This document shows positions 45,705 through 54,729 of a DNA stretch of 64,000 nucleotides, in pieces. This DNA comes from Clostridia bacterium (lineage in GTDB: Bacteria; Bacillota; Clostridia; Lachnospirales; Lachnospiraceae). The DNA lies in the NCBI GenBank assembly GCA_029101305.1, contig JAQXQS010000002.1, positions 1-64,000 of the forward strand, given 5' to 3'. The notes beneath the pieces are model-generated. The model saw only the letters and a list, made by a program, of their open reading frames with translations, was not told where the DNA came from and made no database searches. Positions within the stretch are counted from its first letter, which is position 1, and each line of letters opens with the position of its first letter. The position numbers and the translations under genes were made by a program.

Positions 45705-46087
45705 CTGTGTCCACTGGCTTTTTTGTATACAAACACGTTCTGGGAAAGCATTAAATGAGGTATTCCATAAAATGAAAGTTTTATGCAAAATAGGAATGGC
45801 AGCACATCCCCTGTGGGGGCTTGTGACAGCTTGTATATCTGTTAAAATAGTCTTGTAGCAAGGCAGAGAAAATGCCACAATGCCAACTCTTATACATAGT
45901 TGCATGTAAGACCTCCACTGGAGCCTTTTTCAAACACGCTCTAAAATTACATGTAAGATTTTCCCTGAAAAACAGTTGTAAGCCTGTAACTTATAACTGC
46001 TTTTCTTTTGTAGAAAAGTTATGGAGCGTATAAGGTGTTTGCTGCCTGCCCGGGTATGGGTGAAAATAAAAGGAGAAGGAGAAAAGG
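45705..46087 (+). promoter_or_regulatory. control region of the second peptide/nickel-type importer
   Basis: This 383-base gene-free stretch carries the shared motif ATAGGAATGGC (from 45790), then ATCCCCTGTGGGGGC, -35 TTGTGA (45821-45826), 16 bp and -10 TAAAAT (45843-45848). A small hairpin CTCC-ACT-GGAG with a T run (about 45913-45930) follows in the 240-base leader, a possible attenuator like that before importer 1. The long leader holds no other recognised RNA motif. Confidence 0.6.
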
Positions 46088-47638
46088 ATGAAAAACAGGA
46101 GATTAATGGGTGTGTTACTGGCAGGAGTAATGGCTGCAACTTTGCCAACAGCAGTATTTGCAGAAGAAAGTAATGAAACACTGGTGTATGGAAGCGGAGA
46201 TTATACCAGAATCAATCCGGCAATGGATGAGCATGGGGAAATCAATATACTGATTTTTAACGGACTGACTGCCCACGACGGGGAGAACCAGGTGGTTCCT
46301 GGACTGGCCAAGAGCTGGGATTATGATGAAGAGACCTATACATATACGTTCCATCTTGCAGAGGATGTGAAATGGCATGATGGAGAACCATTTACAGCAG
46401 AGGATGTGAAGTTTACCATTGAGGCGATCATGAATCCGGAAAACGGTTCTGAAAATGCGCCAAATTATGAGGAGGTAGAGGAAATTACAGTTGTGGATGA
46501 ACATACGGTTTCTTTTAAGCTGGATGCGCCCAATGTAGCATTTCTTGACTATATGACGATGGCTGTTCTTCCGAAGCACCTTCTGGAGGGCGAAGATATG
46601 CAGACTTCTGATTTCTTCTGTAATCCTGTAGGTACAGGTCCTTATAAGCTGGAGAGCTGGGATGAAGGACAGGCAATCACGCTGGTAAAGAATGAAGATT
46701 ATTTTAAAGGTGCGCCGAATATTGATACGGTTGTATTTAAGATCGTACCGGATGATAATGCAAAAGCATTGCAGCTGAAATCCGGTGAGCTGGATCTGGC
46801 GCTTCTGACACCTAAGGATGCAGCTTCATTTGCAGGTGAGGAAGCATATACCTGTTATGATATGAAAACCTCAGATTACCGTGGAATCCTGTTCAATTTC
46901 TGGAATGAATACTGGCAGAAAAACAGAGATCTTATTCCGGCAGTCTGCTACGGAATCGACAGACAGGCAATCATTGATGCGGTGCTTCTGGGACAGGGGA
47001 TGACTGCATATGGTCCTCTTCAGAGAAATATTTATAACAATGAGGAGGTGGAGCATTACGATTATGATCCTCAAAAGGCAAAGGCAGTCCTGGAAGAAGC
47101 TGGATGTGAAATGGGGGACGACGGCTTCTATTACCGTGATGGAGAAAAGGTAGGCTTTGTTATCAGTGTGGGAGCCGGAGATCAGGTGCGTGTGGATATT
47201 GCCCAGATTGCAGCACAGCAGCTGCAGCAGATCGGCATGGACGTTACTGTTGAAATTCCCGCACAGGTTGACTGGGGCGGACAGATGGCATATCTGATCG
47301 GATGGGGAAGCCCATTTGATGCAGATGACCACACCTACAAAGTATTTGGCACAGATAAAGGTGCAAATTATTCCGGATATTCCAATGAACTGGTGGATAA
47401 ATATCTGACAGAAGCGCGTCAGTCTGATGATCCGGAAGTCCGTGCAGAGGCATACGATAAATTCCAGGAAGAACTGGCAAAGGATCCGGCATATGCATTT
47501 ATCTGCTATATTGATGCCAATTACGTGGCAGATGCAGATATTCAGGGAATCGATCCGGATACTGTTATGGGACACCATGGTGTGGGTATTTTCTGGAATG
47601 TGGCAGATTGGACGATTACAGAACAGGCTGATCAGTGA
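46088..47638 (+). CDS. peptide/nickel-type ABC substrate-binding protein, importer 2
   Basis: 516 residues. The signal peptide ends at a type I site (VFA, near residue 24), again without lipobox Cys. The SBP-bac-5 domain has YTRINPAMDEHGEIN, DVKWHDGEPFTAEDVKFTI, NPVGTGPYKLESW and YGIDRQAIIDAVLLGQG, all strong family hallmarks. GGAGAAGGAGAAAAGG precedes the ATG. It differs clearly in sequence from the binding protein of importer 1, so the two systems probably take different or overlapping ligands. The ATPase gene starts 2 bases after its stop. Confidence 0.9.
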   Translation: MKNRRLMGVLLAGVMAATLPTAVFAEESNETLVYGSGDYTRINPAMDEHGEINILIFNGLTAHDGENQVVPGLAKSWDYDEETYTYTFHLAEDVKWHDGEPFTAEDVKFTIEAIMNPENGSENAPNYEEVEEITVVDEHTVSFKLDAPNVAFLDYMTMAVLPKHLLEGEDMQTSDFFCNPVGTGPYKLESWDEGQAITLVKNEDYFKGAPNIDTVVFKIVPDDNAKALQLKSGELDLALLTPKDAASFAGEEAYTCYDMKTSDYRGILFNFWNEYWQKNRDLIPAVCYGIDRQAIIDAVLLGQGMTAYGPLQRNIYNNEEVEHYDYDPQKAKAVLEEAGCEMGDDGFYYRDGEKVGFVISVGAGDQVRVDIAQIAAQQLQQIGMDVTVEIPAQVDWGGQMAYLIGWGSPFDADDHTYKVFGTDKGANYSGYSNELVDKYLTEARQSDDPEVRAEAYDKFQEELAKDPAYAFICYIDANYVADADIQGIDPDTVMGHHGVGIFWNVADWTITEQADQ

Positions 47639-47639
47639 A

Positions 47640-48650
47640 ATGGAGAAATTACTGGAAGTCAGAAACCTGTCTGTATCCTTTGAAAGCACCAAAGGAGAGG
47701 TACAGGCAGTCAGAAATGTGTCTTTTTCCCTGGACAAAGGAGAAGTGCTGGCAATCGTGGGAGAATCCGGATGCGGAAAAAGTGTTTTATGCAAAAGCAT
47801 TATGAAGCTGCTTCCCAAAAGCGCAAGGATAAAAGCGGGAACGATTCTGGTCAACGGAATGGACATTACAGACTACAGGGAACGGGACATGCAGAGAATC
47901 AGAGGCAAGGTCTTTTCCATGATCTTTCAGGATCCAATGACATCTTTGAATCCAACTATAAAAATTGGTGAGCAGATCGCTGAGGCGATTCTGCTCCATG
48001 ACAAAAGAAAAACAAAAGAGCAGGTTTATAAAAAGGTAATAGAACTGATGGAACTGGTTGGAATCCAGCAGGCAAAGGAAAGGTATCATTCGTATCCTTA
48101 TAATTTCTCAGGTGGAATGAGACAGAGAAGTGTGATGGCAATCGCACTGGCAGCAGATCCCAAAATCCTTCTGGCAGATGAGCCGACTACGGCTCTGGAT
48201 GTGACGATTCAGGCCCAGATATTGGATCTCCTCAGGGAAATACAGGAAAAAATGGGAACAGCCACGATTCTGGTGTCCCATGATCTGGGGGTGGTAGCCA
48301 GGGCTGCAGACCGGGTGGCGGTCATGTATGCCGGGAAAATCGTAGAAATCGGAACAGCAGAAGAAATCTATTATGATCCCAGACATCCATATACCTGGGG
48401 GCTTATGAAGTCCTTGCCTTATTTTTCAAAAGGAAAAGAGACTCTTTATACAATTCCGGGAATGCCGCCGTCTCTGCTTGACCCGCCGAAAGGAGATGCC
48501 TATGCCTGCAGAAATGAATATGCACTTGGAATTGACTATGAAGAGATGCCACCAATGTTCCGGATTACAGATACCCACTATGCGGCTACCTGGCTTCTGG
48601 ATGAACGGGCACCTGGGATCATTCCGCCTGTAGGAGGAAAAATGCATTGA
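47640..48650 (+). CDS. peptide/nickel-type ABC ATP-binding protein (DppD family), importer 2
   Basis: 336 residues. Walker A GESGCGKSV (near 42), Q-loop MIFQDPMTSLNP, signature FSGGMRQRSVMAIAL (near 158), Walker B LLADEPTTALD, switch His LVSHDLG. The C-terminal oligopeptide extension with TIPGMPPSLLDPPKGDAYA and a later region is present, as in DppD/OppD. I start it at the ATG at 47640, one base after the binding protein stop; no good ribosome binding site is seen, so translational coupling is likely. Confidence 0.9.
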   Translation: MEKLLEVRNLSVSFESTKGEVQAVRNVSFSLDKGEVLAIVGESGCGKSVLCKSIMKLLPKSARIKAGTILVNGMDITDYRERDMQRIRGKVFSMIFQDPMTSLNPTIKIGEQIAEAILLHDKRKTKEQVYKKVIELMELVGIQQAKERYHSYPYNFSGGMRQRSVMAIALAADPKILLADEPTTALDVTIQAQILDLLREIQEKMGTATILVSHDLGVVARAADRVAVMYAGKIVEIGTAEEIYYDPRHPYTWGLMKSLPYFSKGKETLYTIPGMPPSLLDPPKGDAYACRNEYALGIDYEEMPPMFRITDTHYAATWLLDERAPGIIPPVGGKMH

Positions 48651-49561
48651 ACAGGGAAGTCTTAGTGGATGTGAAACATCTGACCCACCAGTTTCATCTG
48701 ACCAAAAAGCTGGTGATCTCTGCACTGGATGATGTTTCCTTTCAGATTTATAAAGGTGAAGTTTTCGGACTGGTAGGAGAATCCGGTTCTGGGAAATCGA
48801 CAGCTGCCAGATGTCTTATGAATATTTATCAGCCGTCTGCAGGGGAAATCTGTTATGACGGAATCAATATCTGCGACAAAAAACAATTCAGAAAAAACAA
48901 AAAAATACTTCAGGCGAAAAGGCAGATGGTATTTCAGGATTCAGCATCCAGCCTGAATCCCAGAATGAAGGTGGCAGATATTATTCAGGAGCCTATGAAA
49001 ATCAATCATGTTGTTCCGCCAAGAGGCAGTATCAGTAAAGAGGCAGAGTTCCAGATGGAATATGTAGGTCTGGACAGAAGCTTTCTGGAGCGTTATCCTT
49101 CAGAGCTGTCAGGTGGACAGAGACAGAGAGTAGCAATCGCCAGGGCTCTTAGCATGGAACCGGAATTTCTGGTAGCAGATGAGCCGGTTGCATCCCTTGA
49201 TGTATCAATTCAGGCCCAGGTGATCAATCTTTTCAGACATTTGCAGAAAGAGCATGGATTTACCTTTTTGTTTATTGCCCATGATCTTGCCATGGTAGAG
49301 TATCTATGTGACAGGGTCGGGGTGATGTATCACGGACAATTAGTGGAGATCGGTCCGGCAAAGGAGGTATTTTCTAATCCAGGACACGGATATACCAAAA
49401 CACTTTTATCTGCAATTCCAATCCCGGATCCCATAAGGGAAAGAAAACGAAAGATACAGATATACGAAGAAAACGACTGGACAGCAGGAGAAATGCAGGA
49501 GATTTCTCCTGGACATTATGTTCTGGAAAAGAAAGGAGGAAACCAAAATGCCGAAGCGTAA
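48647..49561 (+). CDS. peptide/nickel-type ABC ATP-binding protein (DppF family), importer 2
   Basis: 304 residues from a TTG overlapping the upstream stop (TTGA), with TAGGAGG 11 bases before it. Walker A GESGSGKST (near 45), Q-loop MVFQDSASSLNP, signature LSGGQRQRVAIARAL (near 152), Walker B LVADEPVASLD and switch His FIAHDLA. It partners the ATPase encoded upstream. Its last 14 bases overlap the next permease gene. Confidence 0.9.
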   Translation: MNREVLVDVKHLTHQFHLTKKLVISALDDVSFQIYKGEVFGLVGESGSGKSTAARCLMNIYQPSAGEICYDGINICDKKQFRKNKKILQAKRQMVFQDSASSLNPRMKVADIIQEPMKINHVVPPRGSISKEAEFQMEYVGLDRSFLERYPSELSGGQRQRVAIARALSMEPEFLVADEPVASLDVSIQAQVINLFRHLQKEHGFTFLFIAHDLAMVEYLCDRVGVMYHGQLVEIGPAKEVFSNPGHGYTKTLLSAIPIPDPIRERKRKIQIYEENDWTAGEMQEISPGHYVLEKKGGNQNAEA

Positions 49562-50570
49562 CCGTCTGTGGTATTACGGAAAGAAAATTCTTGCTTTTTT
49601 GTTCAGTGTTCTGGTTCTGGCAGTTGTGGTATTTTATGTGGCACGTCTTGCCCCGGGAGATCCATTGGTGTCCTATTACGGGGACCGGACGGAGAAAATG
49701 AGTCCTGCAGAGCGGGAATGGGCAATGGAAAAGCTGGGACTGAATGAGCCTATCTATGTACAATATATAAAATGGATCAAAAATGCAGTTCAGGGTGATT
49801 TTGGAATTTCGTTCAAGTACAAACAGGATGTTCTGGAGGTGATCCAGGGAAGAATCGTAAATACCCTGCTTCTTGGCGGAATTGGATTTCTGTTTATTTT
49901 CGCTGGCTCATTGTTGCTTGGTATATTTTGTGCATGGCAGGAAGAACGGTGGATAGACCGGATCCTGTGCAGGATCGGAACCATCTCAAGCTGCATTCCG
50001 GAATTCTGGCTGTCACTTGTACTGATCCTGATCTTTGCAGTGACTTTACGGGTTTTGCCAAGCAGTGGTGCTTATTCCACTGGAAAGGCGAAGGATATAG
50101 GGGACAGAACCATACATCTTATTTTACCTCTTACAGTTGTGATACTGGAACATCTCTGGTATTACGCTTATATGATACGCAACAAGCTTCTGGAAGAGGT
50201 GCGGGCAGAGTATGTGCTTCTGGCAAAGTCCAAGGGATTGGGGAAAAGGGATATTCTTTTGAAACACTGTCTGAGAAATGTGATGCCTGCATATCTTAGC
50301 ATTATGGCGATTGCGGTTCCACATGTGCTTGGGGGTACCTTCGTAGTGGAAAGTGTATTTTCTTATCCGGGAATCGGGGCATTGTCTTATGAAAGTACCA
50401 GATATCACGATTACAATCTCCTCATGCTTTTATGTATAATATCTGGTATTTTTGTGATTTTCTGCAATATGCTGAGCCAGATTATCAATGAACATATTGA
50501 TCCCAGGATAAAGGCAAATGAAGTGACGGAGATGTCGGAGGTAAAAAAGTATGACGGGGACATCTTTTGA
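49548..50570 (+). CDS. peptide/nickel-type ABC transporter permease (DppB family), importer 2
   Basis: 340 residues with six membrane segments. LAPGDPLVSYYGDR (near residue 32) and EEVRAEYVLLAKSKGLGKRDIL (near 220) are the DppB/NikB periplasmic and ATPase-docking motifs. AAAGGAGG lies 7 bases before the ATG at 49548. The C-terminus overlaps the next gene by 20 bases, which extends the tail with a charged end (EVKKYDGDIF). Confidence 0.9.
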   Translation: MPKRNRLWYYGKKILAFLFSVLVLAVVVFYVARLAPGDPLVSYYGDRTEKMSPAEREWAMEKLGLNEPIYVQYIKWIKNAVQGDFGISFKYKQDVLEVIQGRIVNTLLLGGIGFLFIFAGSLLLGIFCAWQEERWIDRILCRIGTISSCIPEFWLSLVLILIFAVTLRVLPSSGAYSTGKAKDIGDRTIHLILPLTVVILEHLWYYAYMIRNKLLEEVRAEYVLLAKSKGLGKRDILLKHCLRNVMPAYLSIMAIAVPHVLGGTFVVESVFSYPGIGALSYESTRYHDYNLLMLLCIISGIFVIFCNMLSQIINEHIDPRIKANEVTEMSEVKKYDGDIF

Positions 50571-51438
50571 AATTGTAGGTGCGCATGAAACAGATTGTGG
50601 AAAAGCTGCTGTAAAAAAGAAGTGGTGGCAGGGAAAACCACTTCTGTCAATGATTGTTCTTCTGGTGATCTTTTCCGGCTGCATATGTGCTGAAATTGTG
50701 ATGACAAAAGACCCTGTTTATATGGATCTGCTCAATTATAATAAGGCACCTGGACGGGAGTTTTTGTTTGGAACAGACACGATGGGACGGGATATTTTTT
50801 CCATGATCTGGTATGGAGGAAGAATTTCTTTGCTGATCGGAATTTTATCTACGGTTATTTCTGTCTTTATTGCTGTCGTGATAGGTTCTTTCAGTGGAAT
50901 ATCCCCACAATGGCTGGATAATCTGATCATGCGTTTTACGGAGATTTTTCTAAGTATTCCCTCCCTGCTGCTGGTGGTTTTGCTGCAGGCGATTCTTGGA
51001 AAAGCGAATATACTGAGTCTGTCTGTTGTGATCGGACTGACCAGCTGGACAAGTATTGCCAAAGTAATCCGTACGGAAGTACGGCAGATCAAAAGCAGTG
51101 AGTATGTCCTCGCATCCAGATGTATGGGTGGGGGATTTTTCCATATACTCTGGCGCCATCTGGCACCGAATTTCGTTTCCTCGATCATGTTCATGGTGGT
51201 GATGAATGTAAGAAGTGCGATCATTTCAGAATCTACGCTCAGTTTTATGGGAATAGGTCTGCCAGTGGAGGTAATCTCCTGGGGAAGTATGCTGTCTCTG
51301 TCGGAAAAGGCTTTGATGACAAACTCCTGGTGGATTATTGTGATCCCAGGCGCGTTTCTGATCGTGACCTTATTGTGTCTGACTGAGATTGGAAATTATA
51401 TGCGGAAAAATGTGAATCGGAAAGAAAGTAATCTATGA
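50551..51438 (+). CDS. peptide/nickel-type ABC transporter permease (DppC family), importer 2
   Basis: 295 residues. The DppC-type signature FLFGTDTMGRDIFSMIWYGGR lies near residue 70 (GTDTMGRDIF), with the docking loop EVRQIKSSEYVLASRCMGGG near 180. It starts inside the preceding permease gene (20-base overlap) with CGGAGG upstream. It completes importer 2. The gene is last in the operon, with no strong terminator before the L25 leader. Confidence 0.9.
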   Translation: MTGTSFEIVGAHETDCGKAAVKKKWWQGKPLLSMIVLLVIFSGCICAEIVMTKDPVYMDLLNYNKAPGREFLFGTDTMGRDIFSMIWYGGRISLLIGILSTVISVFIAVVIGSFSGISPQWLDNLIMRFTEIFLSIPSLLLVVLLQAILGKANILSLSVVIGLTSWTSIAKVIRTEVRQIKSSEYVLASRCMGGGFFHILWRHLAPNFVSSIMFMVVMNVRSAIISESTLSFMGIGLPVEVISWGSMLSLSEKALMTNSWWIIVIPGAFLIVTLLCLTEIGNYMRKNVNRKESNL

Positions 51439-51487
51439 TTCCGGGGAAATTAAAGAACAATAATTTCAGTGAAAATATCAGATATAA

Positions 51488-51545
51488 GTGGCGAACCCAA
51501 TCTATTTATAAACCCGGGTGAACCAAAAATCAAGAAGTAAATTCC
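51488..51545 (+). other. possible structured RNA segment, unassigned
   Basis: A conserved-looking segment pairs GTGG (51488) with CCAC (near 51544) and contains GAACCCA and GGGTGAACC. These blocks weakly recall the c-di-AMP (ydaO) riboswitch core, but its later AGGTAGGG block is missing and the segment lies 150 bases before L25. I do not assign a class. Confidence 0.2.
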
Positions 51546-51696
51546 ACAAAAAAACATCACGAAAAAAAATATGTTTGGTTAATCATAATTGAAACAGGTG
51601 GCTATAATAAGGGACGTAAAAAGAAAAAAGAAGTACTTAACAAAACCTCTTTGTTGAAGGCTGCTAAGCGTTTCAGAATTTTGGAGGAAAAGATAA

Positions 51697-52290
51697 ATGA
51701 ATACTTTAAAAGCTGAAAAAAGAAGCATGGACGTCAAAGCAAAGAAATTAAGAAGAGAAGGATTTGTAACAGGTAACCTGTTCGGCAGAGAAATCGAAGG
51801 TTCCATTCCCCTTAAGTTCACCAAAAAAGAGATTGAAGTTCTGTTAAAGAACAACAACAAAGGAAGCCAGGTAATGCTGGAGCTGGATGGTAAGACCTAC
51901 GATGCGCTGATCAAGGAAGTTGATTATAATCCCCTTGCACATACAGTAGAAGAGGTAGATTTCCAGGCACTGGTAAGCAATGAGATGGTTCATTCCACTG
52001 CTGAGATCATTCTGGAAAATGAAGAGAAGGTTATGTCCGGTGTTCTGCAGGATGAGTTGAAAGAAGTTGCATACAAAGCACTTCCGGCTGATCTGGTTGA
52101 CAAGATTAAAGTGGATGTTGCAGGTATGAAGATTGGTGATACTCTCCGTGTGAAAGACCTTGAGATCGCTAAGAATAAAAATATCCATATTACAACCGAT
52201 CTGGAAGCTGTTATCGCAACCGTTACTCCGGTACACAATGTAGTTCCGGAGACCGAGACTGAGGATGCTGAGGCTGCTGAAGAGAAATAA
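51697..52290 (+). CDS. rplY: ribosomal protein L25/Ctc family
   Basis: 197 residues, the long (TL5/Ctc) form: an N-terminal 5S rRNA-binding barrel (1-90) plus a C-terminal beta domain and an acidic tail (ETETEDAEAAEEK). It binds 5S rRNA in the large ribosomal subunit and is linked to stress tolerance in Bacillota. TTTTGGAGG lies 9 bases before the ATG. It is preceded by a hairpin (AACAAA / TTTGTT) and followed by a strong terminator. Confidence 0.93.
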   Translation: MNTLKAEKRSMDVKAKKLRREGFVTGNLFGREIEGSIPLKFTKKEIEVLLKNNNKGSQVMLELDGKTYDALIKEVDYNPLAHTVEEVDFQALVSNEMVHSTAEIILENEEKVMSGVLQDELKEVAYKALPADLVDKIKVDVAGMKIGDTLRVKDLEIAKNKNIHITTDLEAVIATVTPVHNVVPETETEDAEAAEEK

Positions 52291-52357
52291 GCAGGTTTAA
52301 TGCATAGGTTTTATTTTGAACCAAGTGTGGTGCCTGATTGAATATGTAGTGATGTAA

Positions 52358-52396
52358 GAAGCTGTTTGCTAAGAAATTGGCAGGCAGCTTCTTTTT
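52358..52396 (+). terminator. intrinsic terminator
   Basis: The stem GAAGCTG / CAGCTTC with inner pairing is followed by TTTTT, 67 bases after the L25 gene. Confidence 0.8.
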
Positions 52397-52425
52397 ATAC
52401 TGTGATAACTAGAGCCGGGCCTGTT

Positions 52426-53328
52426 TTAGTGATAAAAGGATTTCACAAATTTCAGAAACTGCTTAACATGTGGCTTCAATATCCGGTTCTTGCTGTAGAC
52501 GATATAAAAGGTCCGGGTTGCTTCTTCGTGGTTTAATGGGAACATCAGAATCTGATGGGTATCGGCAAGGTCCTTTGCGGAGCAGGCAGAAAGGATGGAG
52601 ATGCCAAGGCCTCCGGCTACAGACTTACGGATTGCTTCCAGGTCATTCATGCGGGCAACAATGTGAAGGGAGGAATCTGGGATATTGTGTGCTTCCAGGT
52701 AACGGTCGATTTCTTTTTTGGTTCCGGAACCGGTTTCGCGCATAATAAAAGGTTCTTTGAGAAAGTCAGAAATATCCAGATTTCCGGAATTAGATTTCTG
52801 TTCATATTGAAGATAATGTTCATTCACAGGGGTGGCAATCACCAGTTTGTCTTTACAAAAGGGGATAAAAAAGCAGTCTGGCTCGTCAAAGGTATTTCCC
52901 ACAAGAGCCATATCCACACTGCCATCCAGAACCCTTGAGATGGCACCGAGGCTGTCAGATTGCCAGGAGTGGAAATATACGTCTGGTACCTGGCTGTTAA
53001 AGTCACTTAAGATTCCGGGCAGCAGATAGGAAGAAGGAATGGTGGAAACTGCAAGATCGATGATCTTTTTGTTCTCTCCGGTAAATTCTGCGATGATATT
53101 GCTGCGCATGTTCAGCATATTGGAGGCACAGTCGTAAAGCTGAAGTCCCCGCTGGGTGATGGTCAGCTTCTTAGTGGTGCGAATCAATAAACGGGAGTTC
53201 AATTCCTGTTCCAGGGAATTGATGTGGGCGCTGATGGTGGGCTGAGTCAGATTCAGCTGCCTGGCTGCTTCGGAGAAGCTTTTATTTTCTACAACAGCCA
53301 CAAAGGCTTCTAATTGTTTAAATTCCAT
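52426..53328 (-). CDS. LysR-family regulator, selenium-locus type (CysL/YeiE-like)
   Basis: 300 residues. The winged helix (MEFKQLEAFVAVVENKSFSE, then LNLTQPTISAHINSLEQELN) precedes a co-inducer domain with SSYLLPGIL and RETGSGTKKEIDRYL, typical of the CysL/YeiE branch. It neighbours a cysteine desulfurase, YedE, YedF-like TusA and DUF3343, the set found with selenium-metabolism-associated LysR proteins. It therefore probably responds to selenium or sulfur supply. The ATG has no good ribosome binding site. It is on the same strand as, and downstream of, the desulfurase gene (74 bases). Confidence 0.82.
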   Translation of the reverse strand: MEFKQLEAFVAVVENKSFSEAARQLNLTQPTISAHINSLEQELNSRLLIRTTKKLTITQRGLQLYDCASNMLNMRSNIIAEFTGENKKIIDLAVSTIPSSYLLPGILSDFNSQVPDVYFHSWQSDSLGAISRVLDGSVDMALVGNTFDEPDCFFIPFCKDKLVIATPVNEHYLQYEQKSNSGNLDISDFLKEPFIMRETGSGTKKEIDRYLEAHNIPDSSLHIVARMNDLEAIRKSVAGGLGISILSACSAKDLADTHQILMFPLNHEEATRTFYIVYSKNRILKPHVKQFLKFVKSFYH

Positions 53329-53402
53329 AGAGGTATATACGCAGTAAAAACACTGGTTCCTTTCTCAAAGACTAGCTAAGTGTTGCTAATTTATATCTGA
53401 GT

Positions 53403-54566
53403 TTATAAATCCAAAATCTTCCTTAATCCCTGGAGGGCAAAATCCAGCTCACTTTTTGTATTTTCCGGCCCGAAGGAGAAACGAATGGTTCCGGCCGGGT
53501 AAGTGCCAAGTGTCTTGTGGGCATTGGGAGCGCAGTGGAGTCCGACTCTGGTCATAACGTCATATGCACTGTCCAGCTGCCATGCTACCTGGGACATGTC
53601 GATTTCTGGTGTCTGAATCGAAACCACCGCACTTCGGTCAGAAAGGTCTTTTTTCCCAACAATGCGAATGTGTCTGCCAGTATCGTCCAGCGCCTGCAGC
53701 TGTTCCAGAAAATAACTGGTAAGTGCCAATTCTTTTTTATATATCGTCTGCAAAGGCTGTGTTTTTAGAAACAAAAGTGCTTCATGGAGGCCATAAATTC
53801 CAGGCAGATTCGGGGTTCCGGGTTCAAACCTGTCCGGCAGGAAATCCGGAACCTCTTCTGTGTGGGAAATACTTCCGGTGCCGCCGGAAATCAGTGGTTC
53901 CATCTGCTCTGCAAGCTCCTGGGATACCAGGAAACCACCTGTACCTTGTGGCCCCCGAAGTCCCTTGTGTCCGGTAAAAGCCAGCGCGTCAATATGTGCT
54001 TCTTCCATATCAATAGGAAGAATTCCGGCTGTCTGGGCTGAGTCTACAATAAAATAAAGATGGTGCTTCTGGCAGATTTCACCTATTGCGGTAAGGGGCA
54101 TTATAGTTCCACATACATTGGAAGCGTGGAGTGTGACAATGGCTTTGGTTTCAGGCTTTATCAGAGGTTCTATCTGTTCCAGGATCATAGAGCCATCTTC
54201 TTTGCATGGGATACGGTCAAAGCAGACTCCACGGGAGGCCAGCTGGACGACCGGGCGCATAACTGCATTGTGTTCCATGGCAGATACCAGGATGTGATCG
54301 CCGGGTTTCAGAAGTCCTTTTAATATAAAATTTAAGCTGGTAGTGATATTTGGTGTAAAAATTACATTTTTGCATTTGGAAAAGTGGAAAAGCTCTGCCA
54401 GCAGCTGGCGGGTTTCGTAGACCACTTCTTCAGCAGAATAAGCATCTGAGTAGCAGCCCCGGTTTATATTGGTTCCATTTTGGGTCAGGTAGTCCATCAT
54501 AGCCTGGGCGACGCCTGGGGCTTTTGGAAAAGAGGTGCTGGCCTGGTCGAGGTAGATTCGGTTCAT
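53403..54566 (-). CDS. cysteine desulfurase/selenocysteine lyase-like PLP enzyme
   Basis: 387 residues of fold-type I class V aminotransferase. The opening MNRIYLDQASTSFPKAPGV, the PLP-binding AMEHNAVMRP and DSAQTAG, and the lysine in ALAFTGHKGLRGPQGTGG are all present. It removes sulfur (or selenium) from cysteine (or selenocysteine) as a bound per-sulfide/selenide. The start is the ATG at 54566, with AAAGGA upstream; a longer frame to 54797 is unsupported. It is divergent from yedE, so it likely supplies S/Se to the TusA- and DUF3343-type carriers. This EF2568-like subgroup is common beside YedE. Confidence 0.88.
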   Translation of the reverse strand: MNRIYLDQASTSFPKAPGVAQAMMDYLTQNGTNINRGCYSDAYSAEEVVYETRQLLAELFHFSKCKNVIFTPNITTSLNFILKGLLKPGDHILVSAMEHNAVMRPVVQLASRGVCFDRIPCKEDGSMILEQIEPLIKPETKAIVTLHASNVCGTIMPLTAIGEICQKHHLYFIVDSAQTAGILPIDMEEAHIDALAFTGHKGLRGPQGTGGFLVSQELAEQMEPLISGGTGSISHTEEVPDFLPDRFEPGTPNLPGIYGLHEALLFLKTQPLQTIYKKELALTSYFLEQLQALDDTGRHIRIVGKKDLSDRSAVVSIQTPEIDMSQVAWQLDSAYDVMTRVGLHCAPNAHKTLGTYPAGTIRFSFGPENTKSELDFALQGLRKILDL

Positions 54567-54729
54567 GGTGGATGGTCCTTTCGTCTGTGAAATATTGAAA
54601 TTATAATAACATAATTTATAGAAAAAATCTATAGAACTATAAAAAAGTCCCATATAATCAATTAGAGTATTCTGAAAAAACATGCTAAAATAGAGAAAAG
54701 ATTTGACATTTGTACAAGGAGGAAAGAGT

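Noticed and set aside
46871..47866. 331-codon minus-strand ORF across a binding protein and an ATPase gene
   Set aside because: It spans two clearly real plus-strand genes and has no domain or binding site.
40649..51438. Assignment of the two importers as nickel transporters
   Set aside because: The family covers peptides, nickel, glutathione and opines; no nickel enzyme or NikR site is near, so the ligand is left open.
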